NCBI RefSeq assembly: GCF_018224955.1
Contig: NZ_JAGTUU010000003.1
Span: forward strand, 434,001 to 498,000
Origin: Thetidibacter halocola
Lineage (GTDB): Bacteria > Pseudomonadota > Alphaproteobacteria > Rhodobacterales > Rhodobacteraceae
Length of the DNA: 64,000 bases
Direction: 5' to 3'
This document shows, in pieces, positions 18,700 through 27,126 of this stretch. Both the position numbers and the translations under genes were made by a program. The notes under the pieces are model-generated. The model did not search any database. It was not told the origin of the DNA and was given only the letters and a program-made list of their open reading frames with translations. Each line of letters opens with the position of its first letter. Positions within the stretch are counted from its first letter, which is position 1.

Positions 18700-19380
18700 A
18701 TGCAGGATTTTAACTCCGGGGGGCTGACCCCGATCCGCCAGGAGGTCGCGCCTCTCAGGACCCGCATCATCGAGTCGATGCGCCGCGCCATCGAACGCGG
18801 CTTTCTGAAACCGGGCGAAAGACTGGTCGAAAAGGATCTGTGCGAGCAACTCGGCGTCAGCCGCACGTCGCTGCGCGAGGCGCTGCGCGAGCTCGAGGCC
18901 GAGGGTGTCATCGCGCAGGCCCCGGCGCGCGGGCTGGTCGTGGCCAAGATCTCGCGGCGGGACGCCGAGAACATCTACCTGATCCGCGGCGACGTCGAGG
19001 CGCTGATCATCGGCCAGTTCATCAATCTGGCCAGCGACGCCCAGATCGCCGAGGCGCTGGAGAACTGCGACACGCTGATCGACGCCTACAAGCAGGGCGA
19101 ATTCGCCGACATCGTCGAGGCCAAGCGCGCCTTCTATGCCCATATCTGCGAGGTGGCGGGGAACGGCGTGGCCATGGATCTGTTGTCGCGCCTGACTTTG
19201 CGGACCGCGCAGTTGCGCAGTCATTCCGTCGTGCGCAAGGAACGCCAGGCCCAGAGCGTGCAGGAAATCCACGCCCTTGCCGAGGCGATCCGCGCGCGCG
19301 ACAGCGACGCGGCGCGCCACGCGGCCAAGACCCATGTCGAGAACGCCGCGCGGTCCGCGCTGGCCTATGCCGAACCCTGA
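18700..19380 (+). CDS. GntR-family transcriptional regulator (FCD/FadR subfamily)
   Basis: A 226-residue regulator. The N-terminal winged helix (about residues 20-85) has RAIERGFLKPGERLVEKDLCEQ, LGVSRTSLREALRELEAEG. The C-terminal alpha-helical FCD ligand domain (about 95-220) keeps metal/ligand-type residues in RGDVEALIIGQF, FYAHICEVAGN and IHALAEAIRARDSDAARHAAKTH. GGAG with 7-base spacing supports the ATG. It sits in the centre of the locus, and the repeated TTGT...ACAA motif in four intergenic regions resembles the TNGTNNNACNA core of FadR-type operators. It is therefore the best candidate regulator, probably derepressed by an acidic pathway intermediate. Confidence 0.92.
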   Translation: MQDFNSGGLTPIRQEVAPLRTRIIESMRRAIERGFLKPGERLVEKDLCEQLGVSRTSLREALRELEAEGVIAQAPARGLVVAKISRRDAENIYLIRGDVEALIIGQFINLASDAQIAEALENCDTLIDAYKQGEFADIVEAKRAFYAHICEVAGNGVAMDLLSRLTLRTAQLRSHSVVRKERQAQSVQEIHALAEAIRARDSDAARHAAKTHVENAARSALAYAEP

Positions 19381-19389
19381 CCGGCCCGC

Positions 19390-19965
19390 TCAGCCGTCGT
19401 CGCCGTCGTCCTTCCAGCGGTGCACATGCGGCAGGTGGATCCCGACCAGGTCCAGCGCCCGGCCGACGGACTGGTTGATGATGTCGTCGATCGTCTTGGG
19501 CTTGCTGTAGAAACCCGGCACCGGCGGCATGATGATCGCGCCGTTCCGCGTAGCCTGGTCCATCAGGGCGATGTGCCCGGCGTGAAACGGCGTCTCGCGC
19601 AACATCAGCACGACGCGGCGGCGTTCTTTCAGGCAGACATCTGCGGCGCGCACGATCAGGTCGGAATCGTAGCAATGGGCGATGCCGCTCAGCGTCTTGA
19701 CCGAGCAGGGCATGACCAGCATCCCCTCTGTGCGGAACGACCCCGAGGCGATGGACGCGCCGATGTCGCGGTGGTTGTGGACGTGGTCGCAAAGGCTGCG
19801 GATTTCGTCCGCGCCCATGTCGACCTCGGTCTGCGCGGTCAGCAGGGCCGAGGGCGAGATGATCGCGTGCGTCTCGACGTCCGGAACGTCGCGCAGCATC
19901 TCCAGCGCGCGGATCCCGTAGATGGTGCCCGACGCTCCTGTCAGGCCGATGATGATCCGGCGCAT
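19390..19965 (-). CDS. ubiX: UbiX-family flavin prenyltransferase
   Basis: Makes prenylated FMN from FMN and dimethylallyl phosphate, the cofactor of UbiD enzymes. The 191 residues show IIIGLTGASGTIYGIRALE (FMN phosphate loop), the ISPSALLTAQTE region, MPCSVKTLSGIAHCYDSDLIVRAADVCLKERRR (prenyl-phosphate and FMN contacts) and the C-terminal VGRALDLVGI. GGAG lies 9 bases before the ATG. It is 41 bp downstream of the molybdenum hydroxylase large-subunit gene on the same strand, so the two form a short operon. Genomic pairing with the UbiD gene 2 kb away supports a dedicated catabolic function. Confidence 0.93.
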   Translation of the reverse strand: MRRIIIGLTGASGTIYGIRALEMLRDVPDVETHAIISPSALLTAQTEVDMGADEIRSLCDHVHNHRDIGASIASGSFRTEGMLVMPCSVKTLSGIAHCYDSDLIVRAADVCLKERRRVVLMLRETPFHAGHIALMDQATRNGAIIMPPVPGFYSKPKTIDDIINQSVGRALDLVGIHLPHVHRWKDDGDDG

Positions 19966-20006
19966 TCCGCTTTCTCCGTTGGGTCCTGCCCTTGTGGTGC
20001 AGGGTG

Positions 20007-22295
20007 TCAGTTTCCTTTGGCGGCCTGCAAGGCCTGCCAGACGCGATCCGGGGTGGCCGGCATGTCGAGGTGCCGGACCCCTTCACAGGCAAGCGCATCG
20101 TTGACCGCGCTCATGCAGGCGGACAGCGCGCCGACCGTTCCCGCCTCTCCGACGCCCTTGACGCCGAGGGGATTGGCCCGGGTCGGGAACGGCAGGCTTT
20201 CGACCGCCAGAAATGGCAGATCCGCGGCCCGGGGCAAGGCATAGTCCATCAGCGTCGCGGTCAGCATCTGGCCCGTCTCGGCGTCATAGGTGATCCGTTC
20301 CATGAACGCCTGGCCCAGTCCCTGCGCCACGCCGCCCGCGATCTGGCCCTTGACCAGCATCGGGTTCAGGACGGTGCCGACATCGTCGACCACGACATAG
20401 GATTGCAGCGCGACGGCGCCGGTCTCGGGGTCGATCTCGACCTCGCAGACATGGCAGCCGTTGGGAAAGGTCGCGCCCTCGGGACCGTCGAACACCTCGG
20501 CGATGACCGGGGTGCCGCGTTCCGTCAGGACGGTGGACAGGGGCAGGGCGCGGTCGGTGCCGTCGACCCGGAAGACCCCGTTGGCAAAGACGACATCCTG
20601 CGCCGCCGCTTCCAGCATCTCGGCCGCTTGCGGGGCAAGCTCTGCGATGGCCTTGTCGACCGAAACGCGGATCGCCGCGCCGGCGCTGCACAGGGTGCGC
20701 GATCCGAAGGTGCCGGTGCCGCGCGCCACGGCGCGGCTGTCGCCCGTCACGATGCTCACCGGGCCGGTCTCCGGCCCCAGGCACTGGGCCAGGATCTGGC
20801 GATAGGCGGTTGCGTGACCCTGGCCGGAATCGGATGACCCGGCGCGCAACTCGACGCCTTCGGGGGACAGCGCGATGCGGGCGTATTCCGGGTGCGGCTT
20901 TCCGGCCGGGCCGCCCGCGATCTCGATGGGAAAGGCGATGCCGAGGCCGCGCAACAGCCCCTTCGCGGCGCTGGCCGATCGCCTTTCGCCGAAGGATCGC
21001 CAGTCTGCAAGGTCCAGCGCGCGGTCCAGCACGGCGGGAAAGTCGCCGCTGTCATAGGCAAAGAGAAAGCCGGTGTCATAGGGCATCGCCCTCGCCGGGA
21101 TCAGGTTGCGGCGGCGCAATTCTGCGCGGTCGATGCCCAGTTCGGCCGCAGCGATGTCGATCATCCTCTCGACGATATAGGTGGCCTCTGGCCGCCCCGC
21201 GCCGCGATAGGGGGCGGTGTATTGGGTGTTGGTGAAATAGCCGTCGACCGAGGCGTGGATCGCGGGAATCCGGTAGACGCCGGACAGGCCGCCCAGGTTG
21301 GCGACCGGCGGATGGGTCGTCGCGGGTCCCAGCCGCGCGCCCAGGGCTGCGGCGATCCGGACGTCGAGCGCAAGGAACCGCCCCTCGGCATCCAGCGCGA
21401 GGGTTGCATCGGCGACGCTTTCGCGGGCCTGCGAATCCGACAGGAAAGATTCCAGCCGCGTCGCCGTCCAGACAACCGTCTTGCCGGGCAGTTGCTGCGC
21501 CGCCCAAAGCGCCAGCGCCTGTTCCTGGTAGCCTGCGTTCTTCATACCGAAGGACCCGCCGCAATCGGGCGAGACCACGTGGATCCGGTCGGCCGTCGCA
21601 CCGATCAGCGGCGCGAGGTCCATGGCGACCCGGTGCGGCGCCTGCGTGCCCGAATCCAGCCGCCACGATTGCAACCCTTCGTCGAACGTGGCGCGCAGGG
21701 CCCGAGGCTCCAGCGCGACGGCGGTCACACGCGAGATGTCCAGCCGCTGCCGCACGACATGCGCCGCGCCCTGTATGGCCTGCGCGACCGCCCCTGCATC
21801 GCCCCGGTCGACGTGAAAGCAGCGATTGTCAGGGAACTGGTCCCAGACACGCCGGTCATTGGCCTCGGCCTGGGCCAGGCCGATCACCGGCGCGACCGGG
21901 TCGATGTCCAGCACGATCGCCTCCAGCGCGTCCTGCGCGGCCTGCGGCGTTTCGGCCAGCACCAGCGCCACCGGATCGCCGACATAGGCCACGCCCTCGC
22001 GCGCCAGAAGCGGAAAGGGCGGCACACGCATCGCGCCGCCATCCGGCCCGGGATGGGAGAGGCGGGGGGTTATTTCTCTTGTGTCTTCAAGGTCATGAGC
22101 GGTCGATACCAGCAGGACGCCCGGCACTGTCCGCGCGGCTGAGACGTCCAGCGCCACGATGCGCCCGGCCGCTTCGGGTGAGCGAAAGAGGGCCATGTGC
22201 ACGGGATCGTCGGCGGCGATGTCATTCGTATAGTGACCCTCACCGCGCAGGAGGGGAGCGTCCTCGGCGCGCGAAACCGGATGTCCGATCGTCAT
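20007..22295 (-). CDS. molybdenum hydroxylase large subunit 1 (xanthine dehydrogenase/CoxL family)
   Basis: About 762 residues of the molybdopterin-cytosine/molybdopterin-binding subunit of a xanthine-oxidase-family hydroxylase, which inserts an oxygen from water into aldehydes or N-heterocycles. Visible are the N-terminal ald_Xan_dh domain (SRAEDAPLLRGEGHYTND), the AFRGAGRPE-type loop PYRGAGRPEATYIVER, SDSGQGHATAYRQIL, and the catalytic glutamate in GVKGVGEAGTVG. The ATG at 22293-22295 has AGAGGT upstream. It is divergent from a second large-subunit gene at 22402. The two paralogues differ in the active-site loop, so they may have different substrates while sharing one FeS and one FAD subunit. 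Confidence 0.92.
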   Translation of the reverse strand: MTIGHPVSRAEDAPLLRGEGHYTNDIAADDPVHMALFRSPEAAGRIVALDVSAARTVPGVLLVSTAHDLEDTREITPRLSHPGPDGGAMRVPPFPLLAREGVAYVGDPVALVLAETPQAAQDALEAIVLDIDPVAPVIGLAQAEANDRRVWDQFPDNRCFHVDRGDAGAVAQAIQGAAHVVRQRLDISRVTAVALEPRALRATFDEGLQSWRLDSGTQAPHRVAMDLAPLIGATADRIHVVSPDCGGSFGMKNAGYQEQALALWAAQQLPGKTVVWTATRLESFLSDSQARESVADATLALDAEGRFLALDVRIAAALGARLGPATTHPPVANLGGLSGVYRIPAIHASVDGYFTNTQYTAPYRGAGRPEATYIVERMIDIAAAELGIDRAELRRRNLIPARAMPYDTGFLFAYDSGDFPAVLDRALDLADWRSFGERRSASAAKGLLRGLGIAFPIEIAGGPAGKPHPEYARIALSPEGVELRAGSSDSGQGHATAYRQILAQCLGPETGPVSIVTGDSRAVARGTGTFGSRTLCSAGAAIRVSVDKAIAELAPQAAEMLEAAAQDVVFANGVFRVDGTDRALPLSTVLTERGTPVIAEVFDGPEGATFPNGCHVCEVEIDPETGAVALQSYVVVDDVGTVLNPMLVKGQIAGGVAQGLGQAFMERITYDAETGQMLTATLMDYALPRAADLPFLAVESLPFPTRANPLGVKGVGEAGTVGALSACMSAVNDALACEGVRHLDMPATPDRVWQALQAAKGN

Positions 22296-22337
22296 GCTGA
22301 CCTCTTGCAGGGCACGGTTTTTTGCTTGTTAGTATTA

Positions 22338-22356
22338 TTGTCATACATTATAACAA
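22338..22356. promoter_or_regulatory. operator candidate C between the two molybdenum-hydroxylase large-subunit genes
   Basis: TTGTCATACATTATAACAA (22338-22356) has the form TTGT-N11-ACAA over 19 bp. On the reverse strand its right half GTATGACAA is identical to the right half of the site at 28505-28523. It is centred between two divergent genes 107 bp apart. I infer binding by the locus GntR regulator. Confidence 0.65.
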
Positions 22357-22401
22357 CACACAAGCGGATGTCGCAGGCAATTATGCGACGCGCAGGAATG
22401 G

Positions 22402-24852
22402 TTGGGGGCACCCGTGACTCGAGCAAAAACCAGCGCAGTGCGGAAGGCGTCCGATTCCGCGCCGGACATCGCCTGGCGGTGGGACGATGCGCCCCCCGAC
22501 ATGGATTACGTCCGCGAGGCGCTGTTCCGGCATATCGGCAAGCCCGTTGCCCGCAAGGAGGACAAGCGGCTGCTGACTGGCAAGGGCCGGTTCACCGATG
22601 ACTTCAACCTGCCGGGGCAGACCTATGCGGCGATGGTGCGCTCGCCGCATCCGCATGCGCGCATCCTGGGCATCGACGCCTCGGCGGCCCTCGCGGCCCC
22701 CGGTGTCCTTGCGGTGCTGACCGGCGTGGACGTGCTGGCCGACGGCCTGGGTCCGATCCCGCACAACCCGTTGCCCAAGACGAATTTCGACATGAAACTG
22801 TCGGCACCCGGTGGCGGCGCGCCCTTCATCGGCCCGCACCTGCTGCTGCCGGCCGACAAGGTGCGTCACGTGGGCGAGGCGGTGGCGGTGGTCGTCGCGG
22901 AAAGCGCCGCGCAGGCAATGGATGCGGCCGAACTGGTCGACGTCGATTACGAGGAACTCGATTTCGTCATCGACGCGCTCGACGCGGCCTCGGGATCGTG
23001 CCCCTCCGTGGTCTGGGACGAGGTGCCCGACAATGTCTTTGTCGAGACGCATTTCGGCGACCGGGAGGCGACCGACGCGGCCTTTGCCCGCGCCGCGCAT
23101 GTGGTCGAGGCCTCGTTTCACATCGACCGCGTCACCGGCGTCCCGATGGAGCCGCGCGCAGCCCTTGCCGCCTTTGACGCCGAGAGCGGGAAATACACGC
23201 TTTACGCCGGCAGCGGTGGCGCGGTGCGGCAAAAGAACGAACTGGCCGAAGTCCTTGGCATCGAACCGAAATCGCTGCGCGTCCTGTCCTTCGACGTGGG
23301 CGGGAATTTCGGTACGCGCAACCGGACCTACGTGGAATTCGGCCTGACCCTCTGGGCGTCGCGCCGGGTCGGCAGGCCGGTGAAATACACCGCCACCCGG
23401 TCCGAGGCCTTCCTGACCGATTACCAGGGCCGCGACCTGCACACGACGGTGGCGCTGGCGATGGATGCCGAGGGGCGCTTCCTGGCGATGCGGGCGGACA
23501 ATCTCAGCAATGTGGGCGCGCGCTGTGTCTCGTTGTCGCCGCTCAGCAAGGGGTCGGGTCTGATCACCGGCTCGTACGACATTCCGGCCGCCACGCTGCG
23601 CTCGCGCGCGGTCTTTACCAACACCATGTGCACCCAGGCCTATCGCAGTTCGGGCCGGCCCGAAGTCACCTATGCCATAGAACGCCTGGTGGAAATTGCC
23701 GCCAAACAGATCGGCATGGACCCGATCGAGCTGCGCCGCCGCAACATGATCGCGCCCGACCGGATGCCCTATCGCAACGCGGTCGGCCAGGTCTACGACA
23801 GCGGCACCTACGAGACGAACATGGACCAGGCGATGGCCCTGTTCGACTGGGACGGTTTTGCCGCCCGCCGCGAAGAGGCGACGGCGCGGGGGATGCTGCT
23901 GGGGCGGGGCCTTGCGAATTACGTCGAAAGCTCCATCGGCTCGCCCAGGGAGAGGGCCGAGATCACGGTGCTGCCAGATGGCCGGATCGAGGTCGTCATC
24001 GGCACCCAGCCCAGCGGTCAGGGGCACGAGACGAGTTTCGCGCAGGTCGTGGCCGACATGCTGGGCGTGCCGGTCGAGACGGTGACGATCATCATCGGCG
24101 ATACGGATGTGGTGTCGGTGGGCGGAGGGTCGCATTCCGGCCGCTCGATGCGGCATGCGGGCACGGTCATGGCGATGGCCTCGTCCGAGTTGCTGGCCGA
24201 GGCGCGCCGGCGCGCGGCCGAGCATTTCGACGTGGCCCTCGACCGGATCGAACGCGACGGCGACCAGTATCGCGTCGCGGGGACGAACCACACGGTCGGC
24301 CTGTTCGAACTGGCCGCGCTGCCGTCCGGGCCGCTGGCGGTTGCCCGCACCAACGAGATGCACACGCCGGTTTTTCCGAACGGCACCGCGATCTGTGAGG
24401 TCGAGATCGACCCGGAACTTTGCCATGTCGAGATCACGCGATACGCCACCATCGATGACGTGGGACGCTGCATCAATCCGATGATCGTCCACGGCCAGAC
24501 CCATGGCGGCATCGCGCAGGGCGTGGGCCAGGCGATGTGGGAACTCTGCGTCACCGATCCGGACTCGGGCCAGCCGCTGGCCGGCTCCTTCATGGATTAC
24601 GGCATGCCGCGCGCGGACAACCTGCCCTCTTTCGACGCTGAAATCGCCGAGGTGATTTCGCCCACCAATCCGCTGGGTATCAAGGCGGGCGGAGAAGGGG
24701 GAACGACTCCGGCACTGGCGACCGTAACGCTCGCCGTTCTGGACGCATTGGCGCCGCTGGGCGTCACCGACATCAAGATGCCACTCACGCCGAACACGAT
24801 CTGGCGCGCCATTGGGGAGGCGCGCCAGCAAGAAAAAGGAGTCATGGAATGA
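22402..24852 (+). CDS. molybdenum hydroxylase large subunit 2 (xanthine dehydrogenase/CoxL family)
   Basis: About 816 residues, the second molybdenum-cofactor-binding subunit at this locus. It shows KPVARKEDKRLLTGKGRFTD, SFDVGGNFGTRNRTY, AYRSSGRPEVTYAIERL in place of the usual YRGAGRPE loop, TQPSGQGHETSFAQV and the catalytic glutamate in KAGGEGGTTPA. The start is uncertain: TTG at 22402 has AGGA upstream, GTG at 22414 follows GGGG, and ATG at 22501 begins just before the conserved region. The stop overlaps the next start as ATGA (24849-24852). It leads the operon of an NMT1-like protein, FeS subunit and FAD subunit, so it is the paralogue most tightly linked to the electron-transfer subunits. 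Confidence 0.9.
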   Translation: MGAPVTRAKTSAVRKASDSAPDIAWRWDDAPPDMDYVREALFRHIGKPVARKEDKRLLTGKGRFTDDFNLPGQTYAAMVRSPHPHARILGIDASAALAAPGVLAVLTGVDVLADGLGPIPHNPLPKTNFDMKLSAPGGGAPFIGPHLLLPADKVRHVGEAVAVVVAESAAQAMDAAELVDVDYEELDFVIDALDAASGSCPSVVWDEVPDNVFVETHFGDREATDAAFARAAHVVEASFHIDRVTGVPMEPRAALAAFDAESGKYTLYAGSGGAVRQKNELAEVLGIEPKSLRVLSFDVGGNFGTRNRTYVEFGLTLWASRRVGRPVKYTATRSEAFLTDYQGRDLHTTVALAMDAEGRFLAMRADNLSNVGARCVSLSPLSKGSGLITGSYDIPAATLRSRAVFTNTMCTQAYRSSGRPEVTYAIERLVEIAAKQIGMDPIELRRRNMIAPDRMPYRNAVGQVYDSGTYETNMDQAMALFDWDGFAARREEATARGMLLGRGLANYVESSIGSPRERAEITVLPDGRIEVVIGTQPSGQGHETSFAQVVADMLGVPVETVTIIIGDTDVVSVGGGSHSGRSMRHAGTVMAMASSELLAEARRRAAEHFDVALDRIERDGDQYRVAGTNHTVGLFELAALPSGPLAVARTNEMHTPVFPNGTAICEVEIDPELCHVEITRYATIDDVGRCINPMIVHGQTHGGIAQGVGQAMWELCVTDPDSGQPLAGSFMDYGMPRADNLPSFDAEIAEVISPTNPLGIKAGGEGGTTPALATVTLAVLDALAPLGVTDIKMPLTPNTIWRAIGEARQQEKGVME

Positions 24853-25781
24853 CAGAACCGGTTCGCGTCATCGCCTTTCCGGGCGCACCGAACTTGCCGA
24901 CCTTCGCCGCCATCGAGCAGGGATTCTTCGCGGCGGAAGGGCTGGATGTCTCTGTCGAGCTGACGCCGAGTTCCGTCTACCAGGCGGAACGGACGGCGGC
25001 GGGCGACTTCGACATCGTCTTTACCGCCTTCGACAATGTCGTGGCCTATGGCGAGGGGCAGGGGGCGGCGGGCGACGGGGTCGATCCCGGCTATGTCGTG
25101 ATCGCAGGCGCGACGCAGCTGGAGCTCAGCCTTGTCGTGGCGGCCGACATAAAGACGCATGCCGATCTCGCGGGCCGCAGCATCGCGCTGGACGCGCTGA
25201 CCACGGGCTTTGCCTTTGTCTTGTTCGACATGCTGGAACAGGCGGGGATCAGCCCGGATGACGTGACTTTCGAGGCCGTGGGCGCCACGCCGCAACGCTG
25301 GCAGGCGGTGAAGGCCGGTGAAAGCGACGGCACGCTGACGATCGAGCCCTTCACCTCGATCGCCGAGCGGCTGGGGTTCACGGTGCTGGACCGCTCGACC
25401 CGGATCTACGACGCCTACCAGGGCGGCGTTGTCGCCACCCGCCGCAGCTTTGCCGAGGCGCGGCCCGAGACGGTCACGGCCTTCCTGCGGGCCTACCTGA
25501 AGGGGTTGAACTGGGTGCTGGACCCAGCCAACCGCGAGGCGGGACAGGCGCTGCTGCTGGAAAAGATGACGGCGATCCAGCCTCAGGCAGCCCCGGCGGT
25601 GATGAAAAGCCTGCTGTCGCCGGCTTCGGGCCTGACGCCCGGCGCCGACATCCTGCCCGACGGCATGAAACAGGTTCTGGCGTTGCGCAGCCGCTACGGA
25701 TCGGGGGGATCGCCGCTCGACGATCACGAGAAGTATCTCGACCTGTCCTTCCTCGACGCCGCGCGCGCCGGTCTCGGCTGA
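24849..25781 (+). CDS. NMT1/SsuA-type binding-protein-fold protein without signal peptide
   Basis: 310 residues with the NMT1/THI5-like fold: VRVIAFPGAPNLPTFAAIEQGFFAAEGLDVSVEL, the domain-1 segment DFDIVFTAFDNVVAYGEG, LAGRSIALDALTTGFAF and the C-terminal helix region VTAFLRAYLKGLNWVLDP. There is no signal peptide, although most family members are exported ABC receptors, and no ABC permease or ATPase is present. Its ATG overlaps the preceding stop (ATGA), and the FeS subunit follows within 14 bp, so it is embedded in the hydroxylase operon. It may be a cytosolic ligand carrier, sensor or enzyme acting on the pathway compound, or it may be exported by an unrecognised route. Confidence 0.82.
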   Translation: MTEPVRVIAFPGAPNLPTFAAIEQGFFAAEGLDVSVELTPSSVYQAERTAAGDFDIVFTAFDNVVAYGEGQGAAGDGVDPGYVVIAGATQLELSLVVAADIKTHADLAGRSIALDALTTGFAFVLFDMLEQAGISPDDVTFEAVGATPQRWQAVKAGESDGTLTIEPFTSIAERLGFTVLDRSTRIYDAYQGGVVATRRSFAEARPETVTAFLRAYLKGLNWVLDPANREAGQALLLEKMTAIQPQAAPAVMKSLLSPASGLTPGADILPDGMKQVLALRSRYGSGGSPLDDHEKYLDLSFLDAARAGLG

Positions 25782-25795
25782 CGGTGGGGATCGCC

Positions 25796-26296
25796 ATGCA
25801 AGACGTCACCCTGACCGTAAACGGCAAGACCGAAACGCGCCGCGTCGAGGGCCGCACCCTGCTGGTGCAGTTCCTGCGAGAGCATCTTGGCCTGACCGGT
25901 ACCCACGTTGGCTGCGACACCAGCCAGTGCGGCGCCTGCACCGTGATCCTGGGCGGCAGGGCGGTGAAATCCTGCACCATCCTCGCCAGCGCCGCCGCGG
26001 CACGTGGCGAGGTGCTGACCATCGAGGGGCTGGGTGACGAAGAGGCGTTGAGCCCGATGCAGGAGGCCTTTCACCGCCACCACGCCCTGCAATGCGGTTT
26101 CTGCACGCCGGGCATGGTCATGGCGGCGCACAACATGGTGCAGCGTCACGAAGGCGAGCTGACCGAGGCCATCGTGCGCCGCGAACTCGAGGGCAACCTG
26201 TGCCGTTGCACCGGCTATCACAACATCGTCAAGGCCGTGCTGGCGGCGGCAGAGGCGCATCGGGCGGTGGCATCCGCGCCCGCGGGACAGGACTGA
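25796..26296 (+). CDS. molybdenum hydroxylase 2Fe-2S subunit (CoxS/XdhA-FeS type)
   Basis: 166 residues carrying both iron-sulfur clusters of the hydroxylase. The plant-type ferredoxin cluster is [16 protein letters not shown] with its fourth cysteine in KSCTIL; the second cluster uses CGFCTPGM and CRCTGYHNI. The ATG at 25796 follows GGTGGGGA with suitable spacing; an in-frame GTG at 25784 is an alternative. It passes electrons from the molybdenum centre to the FAD subunit encoded 4 bp downstream. All cluster ligands are intact. Confidence 0.95.
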   Translation: MQDVTLTVNGKTETRRVEGRTLLVQFLREHLGLTGTHVGCDTSQCGACTVILGGRAVKSCTILASAAAARGEVLTIEGLGDEEALSPMQEAFHRHHALQCGFCTPGMVMAAHNMVQRHEGELTEAIVRRELEGNLCRCTGYHNIVKAVLAAAEAHRAVASAPAGQD

Positions 26297-26300
26297 GCCG

Positions 26301-27113
26301 ATGTATGCGTTCGACTACCACCGCGCCCGCAGCCTCGAAGAGGCACTGAAACTGTTCGCAACCCTGGACGAGGCGACGTTCCTTGCCGGCGGGCACACCC
26401 TGTTGCCCACGATGAAGAACCGCCTGGCTGCGCCGGAAAACCTGATCGACATCAGCGCCTTGCCGGAACTGTCGGGTATCGGGATGCAGGGCGGCGTGTT
26501 GCGGATCGGTGCGGCCATGACGCATCACGCGGTCGCGGCGTCTTCGCTGGTGGCAGAGACCATCCCGGCCCTCGCGGCGCTGGCGGGGTCCATCGGCGAC
26601 GTGCAGGTGCGCCACGTGGGCACGATGGGCGGATCGGTGGCGAACAACGACCCGGCGGCGGATTACCCGGCGGCGGTCTTGTCGCTGGGCGCCGAGATCG
26701 AGACCGACCGGCGCCGCATTCCGGCAGACGACTTCTTTCAGGGACTCTACGCCACCGCGCTGGAGGAAGGCGAACTGATCGTCGCTATACGCTTTCCCGT
26801 GCCTGAAACGGCGGGTTACGGCAAATACCGCAATCCTGCGTCCCGCTATGCGTTGGCGGCATCCTTTGTCAGCATTCGGGACGGGGCGGTTCGCGTCGCT
26901 GTCACCGGGGCTGGAAAGAACGGCGTGTTCCGTTGGGAGGCCGCCGAACAGGCGCTGATGGGTCATTGTTCAGCCTCGCGCATCGCCGACCTGCGGCCGG
27001 AGAGCGACGCGCTCTTGTCCGACATGCATGCCGATGCCGCGTTCCGGGCGAACCTCGTCAACGTGGTCACGCGGCGCGCGGCCGAGCACCTGGGCGGGGC
27101 GTCCATCGTCTGA
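26301..27113 (+). CDS. molybdenum hydroxylase FAD-binding subunit (CoxM type)
   Basis: 270 residues. The FAD pyrophosphate motif appears as [19 protein letters not shown], followed by [19 protein letters not shown] and the second FAD contact [23 protein letters not shown] CoxM-type C-terminal domain follows from about residue 175. The gene starts 4 bp after the FeS subunit and ends the operon, converging on the DAHP synthase gene only 13 bp away. Together with one of the two large subunits it should complete an LMS-type heterotrimer (or its dimer). Confidence 0.94.
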   Translation: MYAFDYHRARSLEEALKLFATLDEATFLAGGHTLLPTMKNRLAAPENLIDISALPELSGIGMQGGVLRIGAAMTHHAVAASSLVAETIPALAALAGSIGDVQVRHVGTMGGSVANNDPAADYPAAVLSLGAEIETDRRRIPADDFFQGLYATALEEGELIVAIRFPVPETAGYGKYRNPASRYALAASFVSIRDGAVRVAVTGAGKNGVFRWEAAEQALMGHCSASRIADLRPESDALLSDMHADAAFRANLVNVVTRRAAEHLGGASIV

Positions 27114-27126
27114 CCCCGCCCGGCCG

